From the NCBI RefSeq assembly GCF_015477805.1, contig NZ_JADLQL010000008.1, positions 1 through 64,000 of the forward strand: 64,000 bases of DNA. Reading direction: 5' to 3'. This document shows, one piece after another, positions 52,001 through 61,536 of the stretch. Every line of letters starts with the position of its first letter. Within the stretch, counting starts at the first letter, position 1. This DNA is from Nocardia flavorosea. GTDB lineage: Bacteria > Actinomycetota > Actinomycetes > Mycobacteriales > Mycobacteriaceae. The notes beneath the pieces were generated by a model. That model saw nothing but the letters and a program-made list of their open reading frames with translations. It had not been told where the DNA came from and ran no database searches. Both the position numbers and the translations under genes were made by a program.

Positions 52001-52303
52001 ATGACAACCATGGAAATGCCGCACGTCAGCGAATGCACAGTGAACGACTGCTCCTACAACAACCACGACGGCTGCCACGCCTACGCCATCAACGTCTCCG
52101 GGCAGAACGGCAGCGCCGATTGCGCGACGTTCATCCCGTTGGCGGTCAAGGGCGGACTGGACACGGTCACCAGCATGGTCGGGGCCTGCCAGCGCGCCGA
52201 CTGCGCGCACAACGCCGATCTCGAATGCACCGCCGGTGAGATCCGGGTCGGCCCGGGCAGCGGGGATCACGCCGCACGCTGCATGACCTACACACCCGGC
52301 TGA
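52001..52303 (+). CDS. DUF1540-type Cys-rich protein
   Basis: A 100-residue protein with GGAGGA upstream. It contains two copies of a Cys-rich module: VSECTVNDCSYNNHDGC with a later DCATF, and GACQRADCAHNADLECTA with a later RCMTY. This matches the DUF1540 pattern of small putative metal-binding proteins. The role is unknown. A 7-bp tandem array begins 13 bases after its stop. Confidence 0.8.
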   Translation: MTTMEMPHVSECTVNDCSYNNHDGCHAYAINVSGQNGSADCATFIPLAVKGGLDTVTSMVGACQRADCAHNADLECTAGEIRVGPGSGDHAARCMTYTPG

Positions 52304-52316
52304 CCACGCGACCACC

Positions 52317-52425
52317 GGCACCCGGCACCCGGCACCCGGCACCCGGCACCCGGCACCCGGCACCCGGCACCCGGCACCCGGCACCCGGCACCCGGCACCC
52401 GGCACCCGGCACCCGGCACCCGGCA
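52317..52425. repeat. 7-bp tandem repeat (GGCACCC)x15
   Basis: Fifteen perfect copies of GGCACCC plus a partial copy, directly after the DUF1540 gene. The copies are identical, so the array probably changes length often by slippage. A 7-base unit is not a multiple of three, so length changes would shift any reading frame crossing it, but no gene does. Confidence 0.95.
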
Positions 52426-52497
52426 AGGAGGTTCACGGTCGGTCCGGCGCTCGGCAACTTGCCGGTATCCGGCCGACCGCGAATCGCCGCGTCGGTA

Positions 52498-53541
52498 TCA
52501 GCGCTGGAACATTGCCTGCCACGTTTCCTGGTACCGGGTGACCGCCGCCGGGGTGAGTGCGGCGGTATCGGGAAACGGCACATCCTGCGCCCGCGCCACG
52601 GCACCCTCGATATCGGGTAGTGCGGCGGCATAGCCGCTCGACAGCGCCGCCTGCCCTTCTCTGGTCACCAGGAAATCGGCGAGCACCTGTGCGGCGTTCG
52701 GATGCGGCGCGGCGGCCAGGACATGGCTGTACCACGGTGTGCCCCAGGCGGGATCGGGCAACTTCCAGTCGACCGGCGCCCCGGCCGCCTGCTCCCGGAC
52801 CAGCGGTTGAACCATGGGCGTGGCCACGATCTCTCCGGAGTTCAGCGCCTGCGCCACGCCCAGCGCGCTCGGGTAGATCCGTGGCTGCTGCGCCGCCAGT
52901 TTCTCGGTGAAGGCGGGATCCCAGTTCCGGTCGAAGAATTGGTACTGATCGACCACCGCGGCGAAGCCGCTCGGGTTGGTCACCCCGATCCGCCCGCGCA
53001 GGGCGGGATCCAGCAGGTCCGCCGGCGTCTCGAGTCCGCCGGGCAATGCCGCGGTGTTCCAGCCGAGCCCGAATACCGCGGCGCTGGTCAGGAAGAACTT
53101 GCCGCCACGGATACTGCGGCCACGGCCGTAGGCCGGATCATCCAATGACGGACCCATGGGGTCGACGGAGTACGCGCCGGATTCGGCCGCGGTGGCGGTC
53201 CAGACGGGGTCGGAAGTCATATGCACATCGGCTGTACCTCGGCCGGTGCGGTGTTCGGCCTCGATCCGGGGGTTGATCTCCACATCGGTGCCGCGGGTGA
53301 ACTCCAGGGTGATCCGCGGGTATTTCCGCTCGAATGCCACCTTCAGCTTCGCGAGGTTGTCCGGGTGCTGGGTCGAGTAGAGGTGCACACTGCCTTCGTT
53401 TTCGGCCGCTGCCACCACCGCGGACCAGCCACCGGACACCGGCAGATTCGCCGACGGAGTGGAACCACCGCAGCCCGTGCCCGCAACCGCGACTGCTGCG
53501 GCGCAGGCCGCGATGAGAGCACGTCTAGAGAATGAGGACAC
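52498..53541 (-). CDS. Extracellular solute-binding protein (type 2)
   Basis: A 347-residue periplasmic-type binding protein. Residues 1-24 form a signal peptide ending at Cys24 (VAGTGC, a weak lipobox), so it is likely a lipoprotein. The fold signatures VHLYSTQHPDNLAKLKVAFERKYPRITLEF, TADVHMTSDPVW and NTAALPGGLETPADLLDPALRGRIGVTNPSG resemble the iron(III)/polyamine/2-aminoethylphosphonate group. No ABC permease or ATPase lies near, so it works with components encoded elsewhere or as a solitary sensor. Confidence 0.8.
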   Translation of the reverse strand: MSSFSRRALIAACAAAVAVAGTGCGGSTPSANLPVSGGWSAVVAAAENEGSVHLYSTQHPDNLAKLKVAFERKYPRITLEFTRGTDVEINPRIEAEHRTGRGTADVHMTSDPVWTATAAESGAYSVDPMGPSLDDPAYGRGRSIRGGKFFLTSAAVFGLGWNTAALPGGLETPADLLDPALRGRIGVTNPSGFAAVVDQYQFFDRNWDPAFTEKLAAQQPRIYPSALGVAQALNSGEIVATPMVQPLVREQAAGAPVDWKLPDPAWGTPWYSHVLAAAPHPNAAQVLADFLVTREGQAALSSGYAAALPDIEGAVARAQDVPFPDTAALTPAAVTRYQETWQAMFQR

Positions 53542-53681
53542 CGAGACCTCCAGAACTGAATTGATATTAGTTCAGTAACGTAAGAGGCTGGGGTCCCGGT
53601 GTCAATGCCTCGCCCCGCGATTCCATCCACGCCGGGCGAACGCTCCCGGATCACGACGGAACCGGGTCATCCGCTATTCCG

Positions 53682-54281
53682 CTACAGGCCCTGCGGCCCT
53701 TCCGATCGCAGATCGTCGACTTTGCGCATCGCGGCACGCAACTCCGCCAGCCACGGCTCGGTGTGCTCACCCACCAGCTTCACCGCCCACGCCAGAGCGT
53801 CTGCCCTCGACCGTGCCACCCCGGCGTCGACCAGCGTGTCGAGGACCTTGCGCTCGGGTTGCCGCAGCCGCGTCATCACCGGAACAGCCAGATGGGTGAA
53901 CATGGTTCGCTGTCCGTCGATCGAGACGCCCCACGCGACACTGCGCCGGTAACGGTGCTGCGCCTCGTCCGCGATCTGCATCCGCGCCGGCCGGGTCGAT
54001 TCCCGGAACCGGGCGATCGCGCCCTCTTTGGTCGCCTCCGGAACCGGACGGGCCGCCTTGCCGCCGGGTTCCGCGTCCGCCGTCTCGTCCGGCTTCGGCA
54101 GCGGTAGTTCGCCGATCACAACGATCTCGTCCCGGTCGATCTCGATCGCCGGCGCTCCGGTGAACCATTCGGCGGGCAAGCGACCCGCGAACCAATCGGC
54201 GATATCGCCGGTTTCCGGTAGGTCCGCCTGCTGCCACCCGCCCGGCCGGCCGAATCCACGCCCCCGGTGTCCATTCCTCAT
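53682..54281 (-). CDS. Conserved actinobacterial hypothetical protein
   Basis: A 199-residue protein. The N-terminal 75 residues are Gly/Pro/Arg-rich with an acidic segment (IEIDRDEIVVIGELPLP). The C-terminal 100 residues are helical: ARFRESTRPARMQIADEAQHRYRRSVAWGV, MTRLRQPERKVLDTLVDAGVARSRADALAWAVKLVGEH. The last part resembles a ribbon-helix-helix-like or small helical DNA-binding element. I recognise this as a recurrent actinobacterial protein of unknown role, possibly a regulator. Confidence 0.6.
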   Translation of the reverse strand: MRNGHRGRGFGRPGGWQQADLPETGDIADWFAGRLPAEWFTGAPAIEIDRDEIVVIGELPLPKPDETADAEPGGKAARPVPEATKEGAIARFRESTRPARMQIADEAQHRYRRSVAWGVSIDGQRTMFTHLAVPVMTRLRQPERKVLDTLVDAGVARSRADALAWAVKLVGEHTEPWLAELRAAMRKVDDLRSEGPQGL

Positions 54282-54572
54282 GGGATCACCTTCTCACTAG
54301 CAACGATTACTTGATTACAAGATTACGCCGTAATCGGTACGGCCGGTTCCGCCCAGCGCGAACATCGATCTCGAGAGTTCCGCGGGCCGTTCCGATCCGC
54401 ACATTGCGGAACGTTCTCTCCTCCGCGTGTCTGTTCCGACTGCGCCGGGCCGCTCCGTATTCTGCGGCTGACCAGGCAGTACCCGCCTCACAAAGCGAGG
54501 ACTCATGGCATCCGGAGCCGGCGTCGAAACCACCGAAGCGACACTGCACGGGAGCGGAACGCCCGGTATCAG

Positions 54573-55562
54573 ATGGGCAGGCGAGGTGAGAGGCGGCTCC
54601 TGATCGCGCCGGCGGTTCCGGCACCGATGCTCGCCGTGGCGGGCGGGGCGCCGGACAGCCCCGAGTGGGCGGTGGAGATGAAATGGGACGGGGTCCGCGC
54701 GATCGCGGTCTGCCGCGACCGGGCCTGCCGGCTCTACAGCCGAAACCGACGCGAGATCACCGGCTCGTATCCGGAACTCGTGGCCGCCCTGACGGCCGGC
54801 GCCGGTGCGCGCGACCTCGTTCTCGACGGTGAGATCATCGCGCAGACACCGGCCGGCACACCGTCGTTCGCGCTGCTACAGCGCCGTATGCACGTCGCGC
54901 GGCCGGGCGGCGCGCTCGTGCGGGCCGTACCGGTTCAGCTGTTCCTGTTCGATGTGCTCGTCGACGACGGCGAGACCGTGACGGGCGAGCCGTATCTGCG
55001 GCGCCGGGAGCGGCTCCAGCAGCTCGGATTCACCACCGCACCGGTGCAGACACCGCCGTACTGGGTCGATGTCGGCGCGGAACAGATGATGGCCGCCGCC
55101 CGGGACAACCACCTCGAGGGCATCGTCTCCAAACGGACCGATTCGGTATACCGGCCCGGCCGGCGCTCCCCCGATTGGATCAAAACCCCGTTCCGCCGGA
55201 CCACCGAAGCGATCGTCGCCGGCTGGACCTCCGGCAGCGGGTCGGTATCCGGGTCGTTCGGGTCGCTGATCCTCGGCGCACACGACCGGGCAGGCGATCT
55301 GGTCCACATCGGCAATGTCGGCACCGGGTTCACCTTCGCCGACCGGCGTTCGCTGCGCGCCCGGCTCGACGAACTGAGCCGCGCCGAACCCTTGTTTCCG
55401 TTGACATCCACACGCGGCCGGCCCGGAACTCCGCACTGGGTGGAGCCGGTACTCGTCGGCGATGTCGAATACCGCGAGTACACCGGAGACGGGCTGCGTC
55501 ATCCGAGCTGGCGTGGTCTGCGCACCGACAAATCGTGCGAGGAGGTGCTCGTCCCGGAATGA
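54573..55562 (+). CDS. ATP-dependent DNA ligase (LigC/LigD ligase-domain type)
   Basis: A 329-residue stand-alone ligase. The adenylation lysine Lys37 is in EMKWDGVRA (KxDG). LVLDGEIIA, FLFDVLV, EGIVSKRTDS and SPDWIKTPFRR are nucleotidyl-transferase motifs III-V. The OB-fold C-terminus has VGTGFTFADRRSL and ends with YREYTGDGLRHPSWRGLRTDKS. The size fits LigC or the isolated ligase part of LigD, used in non-homologous end joining or base repair. No Ku or polymerase domain gene is adjacent. The start is not certain, as no good ribosome site is seen. Confidence 0.85.
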   Translation: MGRRGERRLLIAPAVPAPMLAVAGGAPDSPEWAVEMKWDGVRAIAVCRDRACRLYSRNRREITGSYPELVAALTAGAGARDLVLDGEIIAQTPAGTPSFALLQRRMHVARPGGALVRAVPVQLFLFDVLVDDGETVTGEPYLRRRERLQQLGFTTAPVQTPPYWVDVGAEQMMAAARDNHLEGIVSKRTDSVYRPGRRSPDWIKTPFRRTTEAIVAGWTSGSGSVSGSFGSLILGAHDRAGDLVHIGNVGTGFTFADRRSLRARLDELSRAEPLFPLTSTRGRPGTPHWVEPVLVGDVEYREYTGDGLRHPSWRGLRTDKSCEEVLVPE

Positions 55563-55602
55563 TGCGCGCTGGAAGCCGAACCGGAAACACCCATGGCCGA
55601 AG

Positions 55603-56289
55603 CTATTTCGTCAGCGTCGGATCGCCCCACACTCCGTTGCCCAACTGGGCGCAACTCGACGAATCGCCATCCAGGAGAGTGAAGCCGATCGTCAGATTCT
55701 CCACACCGGATACCGGGACCTCCACCTTCGGCGGTGTGCCCACACCGATATTTCCCGAGGTGAAAACGGTTTTGCCATCGGCGACCACCGAGAACTGCAG
55801 GGTGGAATCCGTGTCGCCGCCGTCGGCCACACCGATCACCGAGGAAAAGCGCGACCATTCCCGGTTGAGATCGTAGGTATGACTCACCTCGGTGCTGCAG
55901 CCGCTGAACTGCTGGTAGATCGCGTGCGAATACGGAACACCGTCGACCGTGAGGGATCCGGTATAGGCCGTGGTACCGACCGGGGGCAGTTCGGCGAGGA
56001 ACTGCTGGGTGGCGCCGGCGGTCGTAGCGGGCGGGACCGGCGCGGGCGGCGGCGCGGTGGACGAGCTTTCCGTCGTGGTGGCAGGCAGCGCGGAATCGGA
56101 CTCGGCCTCACCCGAACCCGGGCCTACCACGAGTGTCACGACCAGACCCGCGATCGCCAGTGTCACACCGAGCCCTGAGACAAGCATCACTCGTTGGACA
56201 GGATCACCCGTACGGGCAGCCGGCGCGGTTTGCGCCGGCGCGGAGGGGCTCTTTTTCTGCCCGCGGGTGGCATCGGTGGGATCGGACAC
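55603..56289 (-). CDS. Membrane-anchored NPCBM/NEW2-domain protein
   Basis: A 228-residue protein starting at GTG 56289. A short cytoplasmic part is followed by one transmembrane helix (about 43-63, VSGLGVTLAIAGLVVTLVV), a Thr/Pro/Ser linker, and a C-terminal domain (about 110-228) with YSHAIYQQFSGCSTEVSHTYDLNREWSRFSSVIGVADGG and VPVSGVENLTIGFTLLDG. This matches the NPCBM carbohydrate-binding module, exposed outside the cell. It probably binds cell-wall or capsule glycans. It converges with the ligase gene with a 40-base gap. Confidence 0.75.
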   Translation of the reverse strand: MSDPTDATRGQKKSPSAPAQTAPAARTGDPVQRVMLVSGLGVTLAIAGLVVTLVVGPGSGEAESDSALPATTTESSSTAPPPAPVPPATTAGATQQFLAELPPVGTTAYTGSLTVDGVPYSHAIYQQFSGCSTEVSHTYDLNREWSRFSSVIGVADGGDTDSTLQFSVVADGKTVFTSGNIGVGTPPKVEVPVSGVENLTIGFTLLDGDSSSCAQLGNGVWGDPTLTK

Positions 56290-56909
56290 GCGCACACTCT
56301 TCTTCGCTGAACTCGCCGGAACCCGGACGGGCGCCGCAGCAGAGATATACCACGCTCGCCGGGCATAGGGAATCGGAGCGTTCGAGTCGGTGGATATGAC
56401 GCGGGTCAGCGTAATCCGCTCACCGGGACCGATGGACCCCGGATGCGAAAGATACGGCAGGCTTTGGCAATTCGCCTGTATAGGACCAGACCGTTTCACT
56501 TTGCCGGTGGACCGGAGAAACGGTCCGGAAATCGGCGTTCCGGGCGCGCCCGATTCATGAACTCCGAGCGGCCGAAACAGTGCGGTCCGCGGTATCGACC
56601 GCCGCGGCACCGAAGGCGGAATACGGCTATTTCGATCCGGCCCGGAACAAACGCCCTTACCACAGATGCAGAAATTATTCCGGCCGGAGAATCCGGCCGG
56701 CTGTGTGCCGATTCACGGATGCCGGATACAGCCCGGTTGTACTGTAGGGTGGCTGCTGTACCTGCGCCCATGAGTATGCAGGCACAGCCGTCGCGGGATA
56801 CCTGCTTTTCGCGTCGGAACCCGCGACACCGCCACCTCGTGTAGGCGCGGACATCGGTCCGATCGGACGTCGCGGTATCACCCCCGATGCCGAAAGGCGC
56901 ACTGTATTC
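56290..56909. other. Long leader region of the DEAD-box gene with hairpin
   Basis: About 620 bases without a recognisable gene. A perfect 8-bp hairpin (CCGGCCGG, 56680-56687 and 56693-56700, 5-base loop) sits 210 bases before the helicase start. Long 5' leaders with structure are common ahead of cold-induced RNA helicase genes and could act in post-transcriptional control. The region 56450-56650 has no coding bias. Confidence 0.45.
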
Positions 56910-58529
56910 ATGCCTGCCCACACTGCTGTCCCGCAGACCTTCGCCGAGCTCGGCGTATCCCCCGGAATCGTCGAGGAACTCACGGCCGCGGGAATCACCG
57001 CACCGTTCCCCATCCAGGCCGCCACCCTCCCCGACAGCCTCGCCGGCCGTGACGTGCTGGGCCGCGGAAAAACCGGCAGCGGCAAAACTCTGGCTTTCGC
57101 GATCCCGGTGGTCGACCGGCTCGCCGGCGCGAAACGCGCACCGAGCCGCCCGACCGGGCTGATCCTGGCTCCCACGCGCGAACTCGCCACCCAGATCGCC
57201 GCCACCATCACCCCGCTCGCGGAGAACCGCGGCCTGCGGGTCACCACGGTCTTCGGCGGAGTCCCGGTGAACCGTCAGATCAAGGCATTCAAACAAGGCG
57301 TCGATATCGTCGTCGCCTGCCCGGGCCGGCTCGAGGATCTGATGAAGCAGCGGGCGGTCACACTGGACGCCGTGCGGATCACTGTACTGGACGAGGCCGA
57401 CCATATGGCCGATCTCGGGTTCCTCCCGGGAGTGACGCGGATTCTCGCGGCCACCCCCGCCGACGGTCAGCGCCTGTTGTTCTCGGCCACCCTGGACAAC
57501 GGGGTCGGGAAACTGGTCGACCGGTTCCTGCGCGCGCCGGTAACCCATTCGGTGGACGAGGTCGATGCCGCGCCGCCCAAGATGGAACATCATGTTTTCG
57601 AACTCGCAGGCACCGCCGCGAAAAAGGACATCGTCCGGCTGCTGGCCGCCGGGAGCGGGCGGCGCATCCTGTTCATGCGCACCAAACACCACGCGCGCCG
57701 GCTGGCCGGTGAACTGAACCGCGTGGGGATCGCGGCCGTCGACCTGCACGGAAATCTCTCGCAGCCGGCCCGCGACCGTAACCTGGCGGCTTTCGCGGCA
57801 GGCACTGCCCACGTCATGGTCGCGACCGATATCGCGGCGCGGGGTATCCACGTCGACGATCTCGAACTCGTCGTCCACGTCGACCCGCCCGCCGAGCACA
57901 AGGCCTACCTGCACCGGTCCGGCCGCACCGCACGCGCCGGAACCGAAGGCACCGTGGTCACGCTCGTGCTGCCCGAACAGCGCAAGGATGTCGCGGCGCT
58001 GCTGCGCAAGGCCGGTATCGCCGTGCAGCCGCGGGCGGTGACCTTCGATTCACCGATTCTCGCCGAACTCTCCGACGGTTCCCTCGCCGACCTGCGCACT
58101 CCTGTGGAACCGCAGGCCCCCGCCGGCCGGCCGGAAGCGGCACGCTCCGGGAACCGGCCCGCCCGTGGCAAACGCGGATCGCGCGGTGCGCGCACGGGAG
58201 CGAACGGCCGCACCGAGACCTCCGGTTCGGACAACGGCGCGCGCTCGGGCGCCCGGACGGGACAACGCAACCGCCCGGAGGGCGCGGGTAACCGCGCCGG
58301 ACAGCGCGACCGCTCCAGCGCCGCCGAACACGCCGGCGCCCGCGGAACCGGCGGCCGGCGTGCGGCGTCCGCGGGCCGCTCCGGACAGCGGGTCACCTCC
58401 GGCCACGAGACGGGCGGCGCGCCGGCGCGCAAACACCCCGCCGGCGCGAAGCAGTCCGCGCATACGTCCGAACCGGCGCGGTCGCGCGGGCCGCGCCGTC
58501 CCCGCCGGGCCACCCGCCCGGCGGGCTGA
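56910..58529 (+). CDS. DEAD-box RNA helicase (RhlE-like)
   Basis: A 539-residue helicase. Motif Q (TAPFPIQAATLP), Walker A KTGSGKT (54-60), PTREL, DEAD at 161-164, SAT, then C-terminal motifs RILFMRTKHHARRLAGEL, VATDIAARGIHVDDL and HRSGRTARAG. After about residue 410 comes a Gly/Arg/Ala-rich tail of about 130 residues, likely RNA-binding and disordered. It remodels RNA and ribosome assembly intermediates, especially in the cold. The long upstream leader may regulate it. Confidence 0.9.
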   Translation: MPAHTAVPQTFAELGVSPGIVEELTAAGITAPFPIQAATLPDSLAGRDVLGRGKTGSGKTLAFAIPVVDRLAGAKRAPSRPTGLILAPTRELATQIAATITPLAENRGLRVTTVFGGVPVNRQIKAFKQGVDIVVACPGRLEDLMKQRAVTLDAVRITVLDEADHMADLGFLPGVTRILAATPADGQRLLFSATLDNGVGKLVDRFLRAPVTHSVDEVDAAPPKMEHHVFELAGTAAKKDIVRLLAAGSGRRILFMRTKHHARRLAGELNRVGIAAVDLHGNLSQPARDRNLAAFAAGTAHVMVATDIAARGIHVDDLELVVHVDPPAEHKAYLHRSGRTARAGTEGTVVTLVLPEQRKDVAALLRKAGIAVQPRAVTFDSPILAELSDGSLADLRTPVEPQAPAGRPEAARSGNRPARGKRGSRGARTGANGRTETSGSDNGARSGARTGQRNRPEGAGNRAGQRDRSSAAEHAGARGTGGRRAASAGRSGQRVTSGHETGGAPARKHPAGAKQSAHTSEPARSRGPRRPRRATRPAG

Positions 58530-59097
58530 TCGGTCCGCTTGTCCGCATCCCGGCGGGGCCGGCCGCCGGGGCTCGGACTCCCCGGGCAGGAGCCGTCGCG
58601 GGTCGAGCATCCGGCGGCTGCCTGGAAATGACGGAATACACCGCGAGGTGGGCATTCGGGCGGTCGATCCGGCGCACCTGATCGGATCGAGCCGGCCGGC
58701 CGACATTCGGACCGGGATCCCGGACTGCTGCCGGTGCGGACCGGTGTCGACCCAGCCCGCGAATGCCCGGCAACGCCGGCCGACCCCTGCCTCCGGAGCC
58801 GGCCCGACCGTCGTGTCGAATCCCCGGTGACGCGAAACGGATTCAAGGCGACGACGGCTCGACCGAGTCTCGGGCGATTCCCGGGCTACGGGTGGCGCAC
58901 GGAACTCGATTATCGGTTCGCGAACCCCCTCGATATCACCGAAGTGACCTCATCGGGCCGAGCGGTAGATCGAAGGCCCGGATGAACCCGGGCACCGTCC
59001 GGCCGACACGTTTCACGGAGCGGAGGCCGGGTAACTCGCCGGACGATATATCTGCCGTGCGGTAGATGTGCCGATTCCCCGGACGATCGGAGCCGAG
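58530..59097. other. Intergenic region, no gene recognised
   Basis: About 570 bases between the helicase and the SRPBCC gene. All frames are Arg/Pro/Gly-rich with no start site and no domain. Several short GC-rich inverted repeats, such as around 58555-58590, may act as terminator for the helicase. Confidence 0.4.
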
Positions 59098-59553
59098 ATG
59101 CCCGCCGAACCGAGTGTGCGTATCCCGATCCCCGTCGAGGACGTATTCGCCGTCCTCGCCGACGGCTGGCTGTACGCACTGTGGGTCGTGGGCGCCACAC
59201 ATATCCGGAAAGTCGACACCGGGTGGCCGGAAGTCGGCACCCGGATCCACCACAGTGTGGGCGTATGGCCACTGGCTCGCAGCGACACCACGACGGTGCT
59301 CGCGGTGGACCCTCCGCACCACCTCGAACTGGAGGCCCGGCTGTGGCCGGCCGGGGCGGCGCATATCTCGCTCGATCTCGTCGCGCTCGGCCCCGACAGC
59401 ACCGAGGTCCGGATGGCCGAACGCGTCTGCCGGGGCCCCGCGCGCCTGTTACCCGGGACAGTCCAGGACCTGACCCTGATCCCCCGCAATCACGAATCCC
59501 TCCAGCGTCTCGCTTCCCTGGCCACCGGCCGCTCCCCCCGCCGCCCCGCCTGA
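59098..59553 (+). CDS. SRPBCC family protein
   Basis: A 151-residue protein starting at ATG 59098 after CGGAG. The helix-grip START-like fold is suggested by PVEDVFAVLADGWLYALWVVGATHIRKVD, then TRIHHSVGVWPLARSDTTTVLAVDPPHHLELEARLWPAG and the long C-terminal helix. Members bind hydrophobic ligands or act as polyketide cyclase/dehydrase-like enzymes. No partner gene is obvious. It is a stand-alone gene. Confidence 0.75.
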   Translation: MPAEPSVRIPIPVEDVFAVLADGWLYALWVVGATHIRKVDTGWPEVGTRIHHSVGVWPLARSDTTTVLAVDPPHHLELEARLWPAGAAHISLDLVALGPDSTEVRMAERVCRGPARLLPGTVQDLTLIPRNHESLQRLASLATGRSPRRPA

Positions 59554-59658
59554 GCGCGCCGTCCACCGCATTCGGCCGCCCACTGCCCGTTCCGACTTCG
59601 GCTCCCGAGCCATGACCCGCACCGTGGTCATTCGCCCGGGCCAAAGCCCGGCCGGCTT

Positions 59659-60741
59659 TCAACCGCCGGACTCGGCGGCCCGGGATCGTTCTGGACGCTG
59701 GTCCTGATGAGTCGGCTGCCCGAACCGCAACCGTGGACGGACCGGCGCGAGCGGAGGACTGGGCCCTGGCCGGTCCGCCCGCATTGCGGCCGCCAGTTCC
59801 CGGCATGCGGTGACGGCGTCGTACTCCGGCACCCAGCCCAGTTCACGGCCGGCCCGGCCGGCGGCGACGAGGCACGCGCGGTCGGCGAGTCCGAGCCAGG
59901 CCGGGTGCAGTGGTTGCAGCCCCAGCCGCCAGGTCGGCCCGGCGCCGGTGGTCAGCACCGCGCGCGGTACCGGCGCACGGAACCCACCGAACAGGGACGC
60001 CAGCGTCGGCGCCGAGAGAACGGGTTCGGCGGCGAGATCGAATGCGCCCACCGCGCGGTCGCGCAGTATCGCCCGGATCGCGGTGGCCACATCGGCGGCA
60101 TGCACCAGTTGCAGCCGCAGGTCCTTCCACAGTGGTACCGGAAGCGCCCGGCAGCCGATCACCGATCGTGGCAGCCATGGACTCAGCAGCCAATCCCCCA
60201 GTTCGGCCGCCGCATCGCCCTGCACAATGCCGCACGGCCGGATCCGCGCGACCCGGATACCCGGCTGCCGATGTTCGAATTCGTCGAGTCGGGTTTCCAG
60301 AGCTGCCTTACCGAGGCTGTAGGCGCTGCCGGGCACACCGGCCCGCGGATGAGTTTCCTCGACGCGGGTCCACCGGTCCGCGGGTGTGTACGCGGCCACC
60401 GAAGAAGCGCATACCAGCTGCGCCACACCGGCCGCGACCGCCGCCCGCAGCACGTGTTCGGTGCCTGCCTCGTTGGTGCGGTTCATCGGCGGGTCCGTCC
60501 GTCGCGGATGTACCGCCCACGCCAGGTGGACCACGGCGGACGCTGCGGTGAACGCCTCCGTAAGGACGGGCACGGCGGCGGGGTCGCCGATATCGCAGTC
60601 GATCCACCGCGCCCGGGCGTACGGTTGGCGCGCGGGGGGACGACGGCGGGCGATTCCGGTCAGTTCCCAGTTCTCGATACCCGGGCAACGCAGCAGCGCC
60701 GTTCCCACACTGCCGCTGGCACCGGTGACGACGACCTTCAC
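59659..60741 (-). CDS. NAD-dependent epimerase/dehydratase family protein
   Basis: A 360-residue extended SDR. I chose GTG 60741 because VKVVVTGASGSVGTALL, the Rossmann motif, begins there and everything upstream is repeat sequence. AYSLGKAALE is the YxxxK active site, and VHLAWAV and ASSVAAY are typical of the family. The C-terminus is Arg/Pro-rich. The ligand is probably an NDP-sugar or a lipid-linked carbonyl. A 21-bp tandem repeat lies just upstream. Confidence 0.8.
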   Translation of the reverse strand: MKVVVTGASGSVGTALLRCPGIENWELTGIARRRPPARQPYARARWIDCDIGDPAAVPVLTEAFTAASAVVHLAWAVHPRRTDPPMNRTNEAGTEHVLRAAVAAGVAQLVCASSVAAYTPADRWTRVEETHPRAGVPGSAYSLGKAALETRLDEFEHRQPGIRVARIRPCGIVQGDAAAELGDWLLSPWLPRSVIGCRALPVPLWKDLRLQLVHAADVATAIRAILRDRAVGAFDLAAEPVLSAPTLASLFGGFRAPVPRAVLTTGAGPTWRLGLQPLHPAWLGLADRACLVAAGRAGRELGWVPEYDAVTACRELAAAMRADRPGPSPPLAPVRPRLRFGQPTHQDQRPERSRAAESGG

Positions 60742-60799
60742 GAGCCCGGTGTGCCGGCGATCGCCACGACCGCACCCGTCCCCGGCCCCGTCGGACCGA

Positions 60800-60890
60800 C
60801 GCTCGGATACGGCGGACCGATGTTGGGATACGGTCGACCGGCGCTGGGATACGGCGGACCGACGCTCGGATACAGCCGGCCGGCGCTCGG
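60800..60890. repeat. 21-bp tandem repeat upstream of the epimerase
   Basis: About 4.3 copies of a 21-base unit (type CGCTCGGATACGGCGGACCGA) with a few substitutions between copies. It lies 59 bases upstream of the epimerase start. Because 21 is a multiple of three, all frames stay open across it as 7-residue repeats. The gap 60742-61071 has no other gene. Confidence 0.85.
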
Positions 60891-61059
60891 CAAGGATCGC
60901 TGCCGCGACCACATTCGATCCGTACCCGCCGACAACCGATTCCGGGTTACCCGCCTCGGATTCATACAGCCCGGATTACCATCCGAACCACAGCGAAACG
61001 TTCCCGCACCCGTCACGGCGGTGCGGGGAAACCGACCCCGCACCGGCTATGCGTATACA

Positions 61060-61065
61060 TATACT
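61060..61065 (+). promoter_or_regulatory. TATACT -10 box, leaderless start
   Basis: TATACT ends 6 bases before the ATG at 61072, so transcription should begin at or next to the start codon. No convincing -35 box or ribosome site is present. Confidence 0.5.
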
Positions 61066-61071
61066 GGCTGC

Positions 61072-61365
61072 ATGCTCGATCCGCTCAGCCTCGCCGTCGG
61101 CGCAGGTCTTCTCGCAGTCGGCTGGGTCGTCGGCCGGTTCGGCCGGCGGCGAGGAGCTGGATCGGCCCGCAAACTCACCGCCCGCTGCGGCTGCGGCCAT
61201 GATCTGGCCCTGCACGATCGCGCCACCGGAACCTGCCACGCCGAATCCTCCCGCCGGGGCACCCATGGTCTGCGTGAATGGGTGCAATGCAACTGCCGCC
61301 GCTATACCGGGCCCACACCGCTCGAGGATGTGTTCAGCTCACCGATCCTGCCACCGGAATCCTGA
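61072..61365 (+). CDS. Small Cys-rich membrane-anchored protein
   Basis: A 97-residue protein. Residues 5-25 form one hydrophobic helix (LSLAVGAGLLAVGWVVG) and the rest is a Cys/His-rich cytoplasmic domain: ARCGCGHDLALHD, GTCHA, WVQCNCRRYTGP. The pattern resembles short zinc-binding actinobacterial proteins of unknown role. It appears to be expressed from a leaderless transcript. No operon partners. Confidence 0.6.
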   Translation: MLDPLSLAVGAGLLAVGWVVGRFGRRRGAGSARKLTARCGCGHDLALHDRATGTCHAESSRRGTHGLREWVQCNCRRYTGPTPLEDVFSSPILPPES

Positions 61366-61536
61366 ACCGGCCGCGGGCTTTCCACCTCCCGTCCATATCA
61401 CCGACCGCGCGCCGGTCACCCGCGAGCGGCCGGTAGACCTGCACCGCGCGGTGGTATTTCCCCGCAGGCGGCCACCGGTCACCAGGCGTGCCCGCCGCCG
61501 CGAATCACGGAGGCGGGCACGTGTGGCTCGGGGAAG

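Noticed and set aside
56496..57914. Long minus-strand ORF opposite the helicase
   Set aside because: It is the antisense shadow of the DEAD-box gene; composition is Arg/Gly/Asp-rich and no domain is seen.
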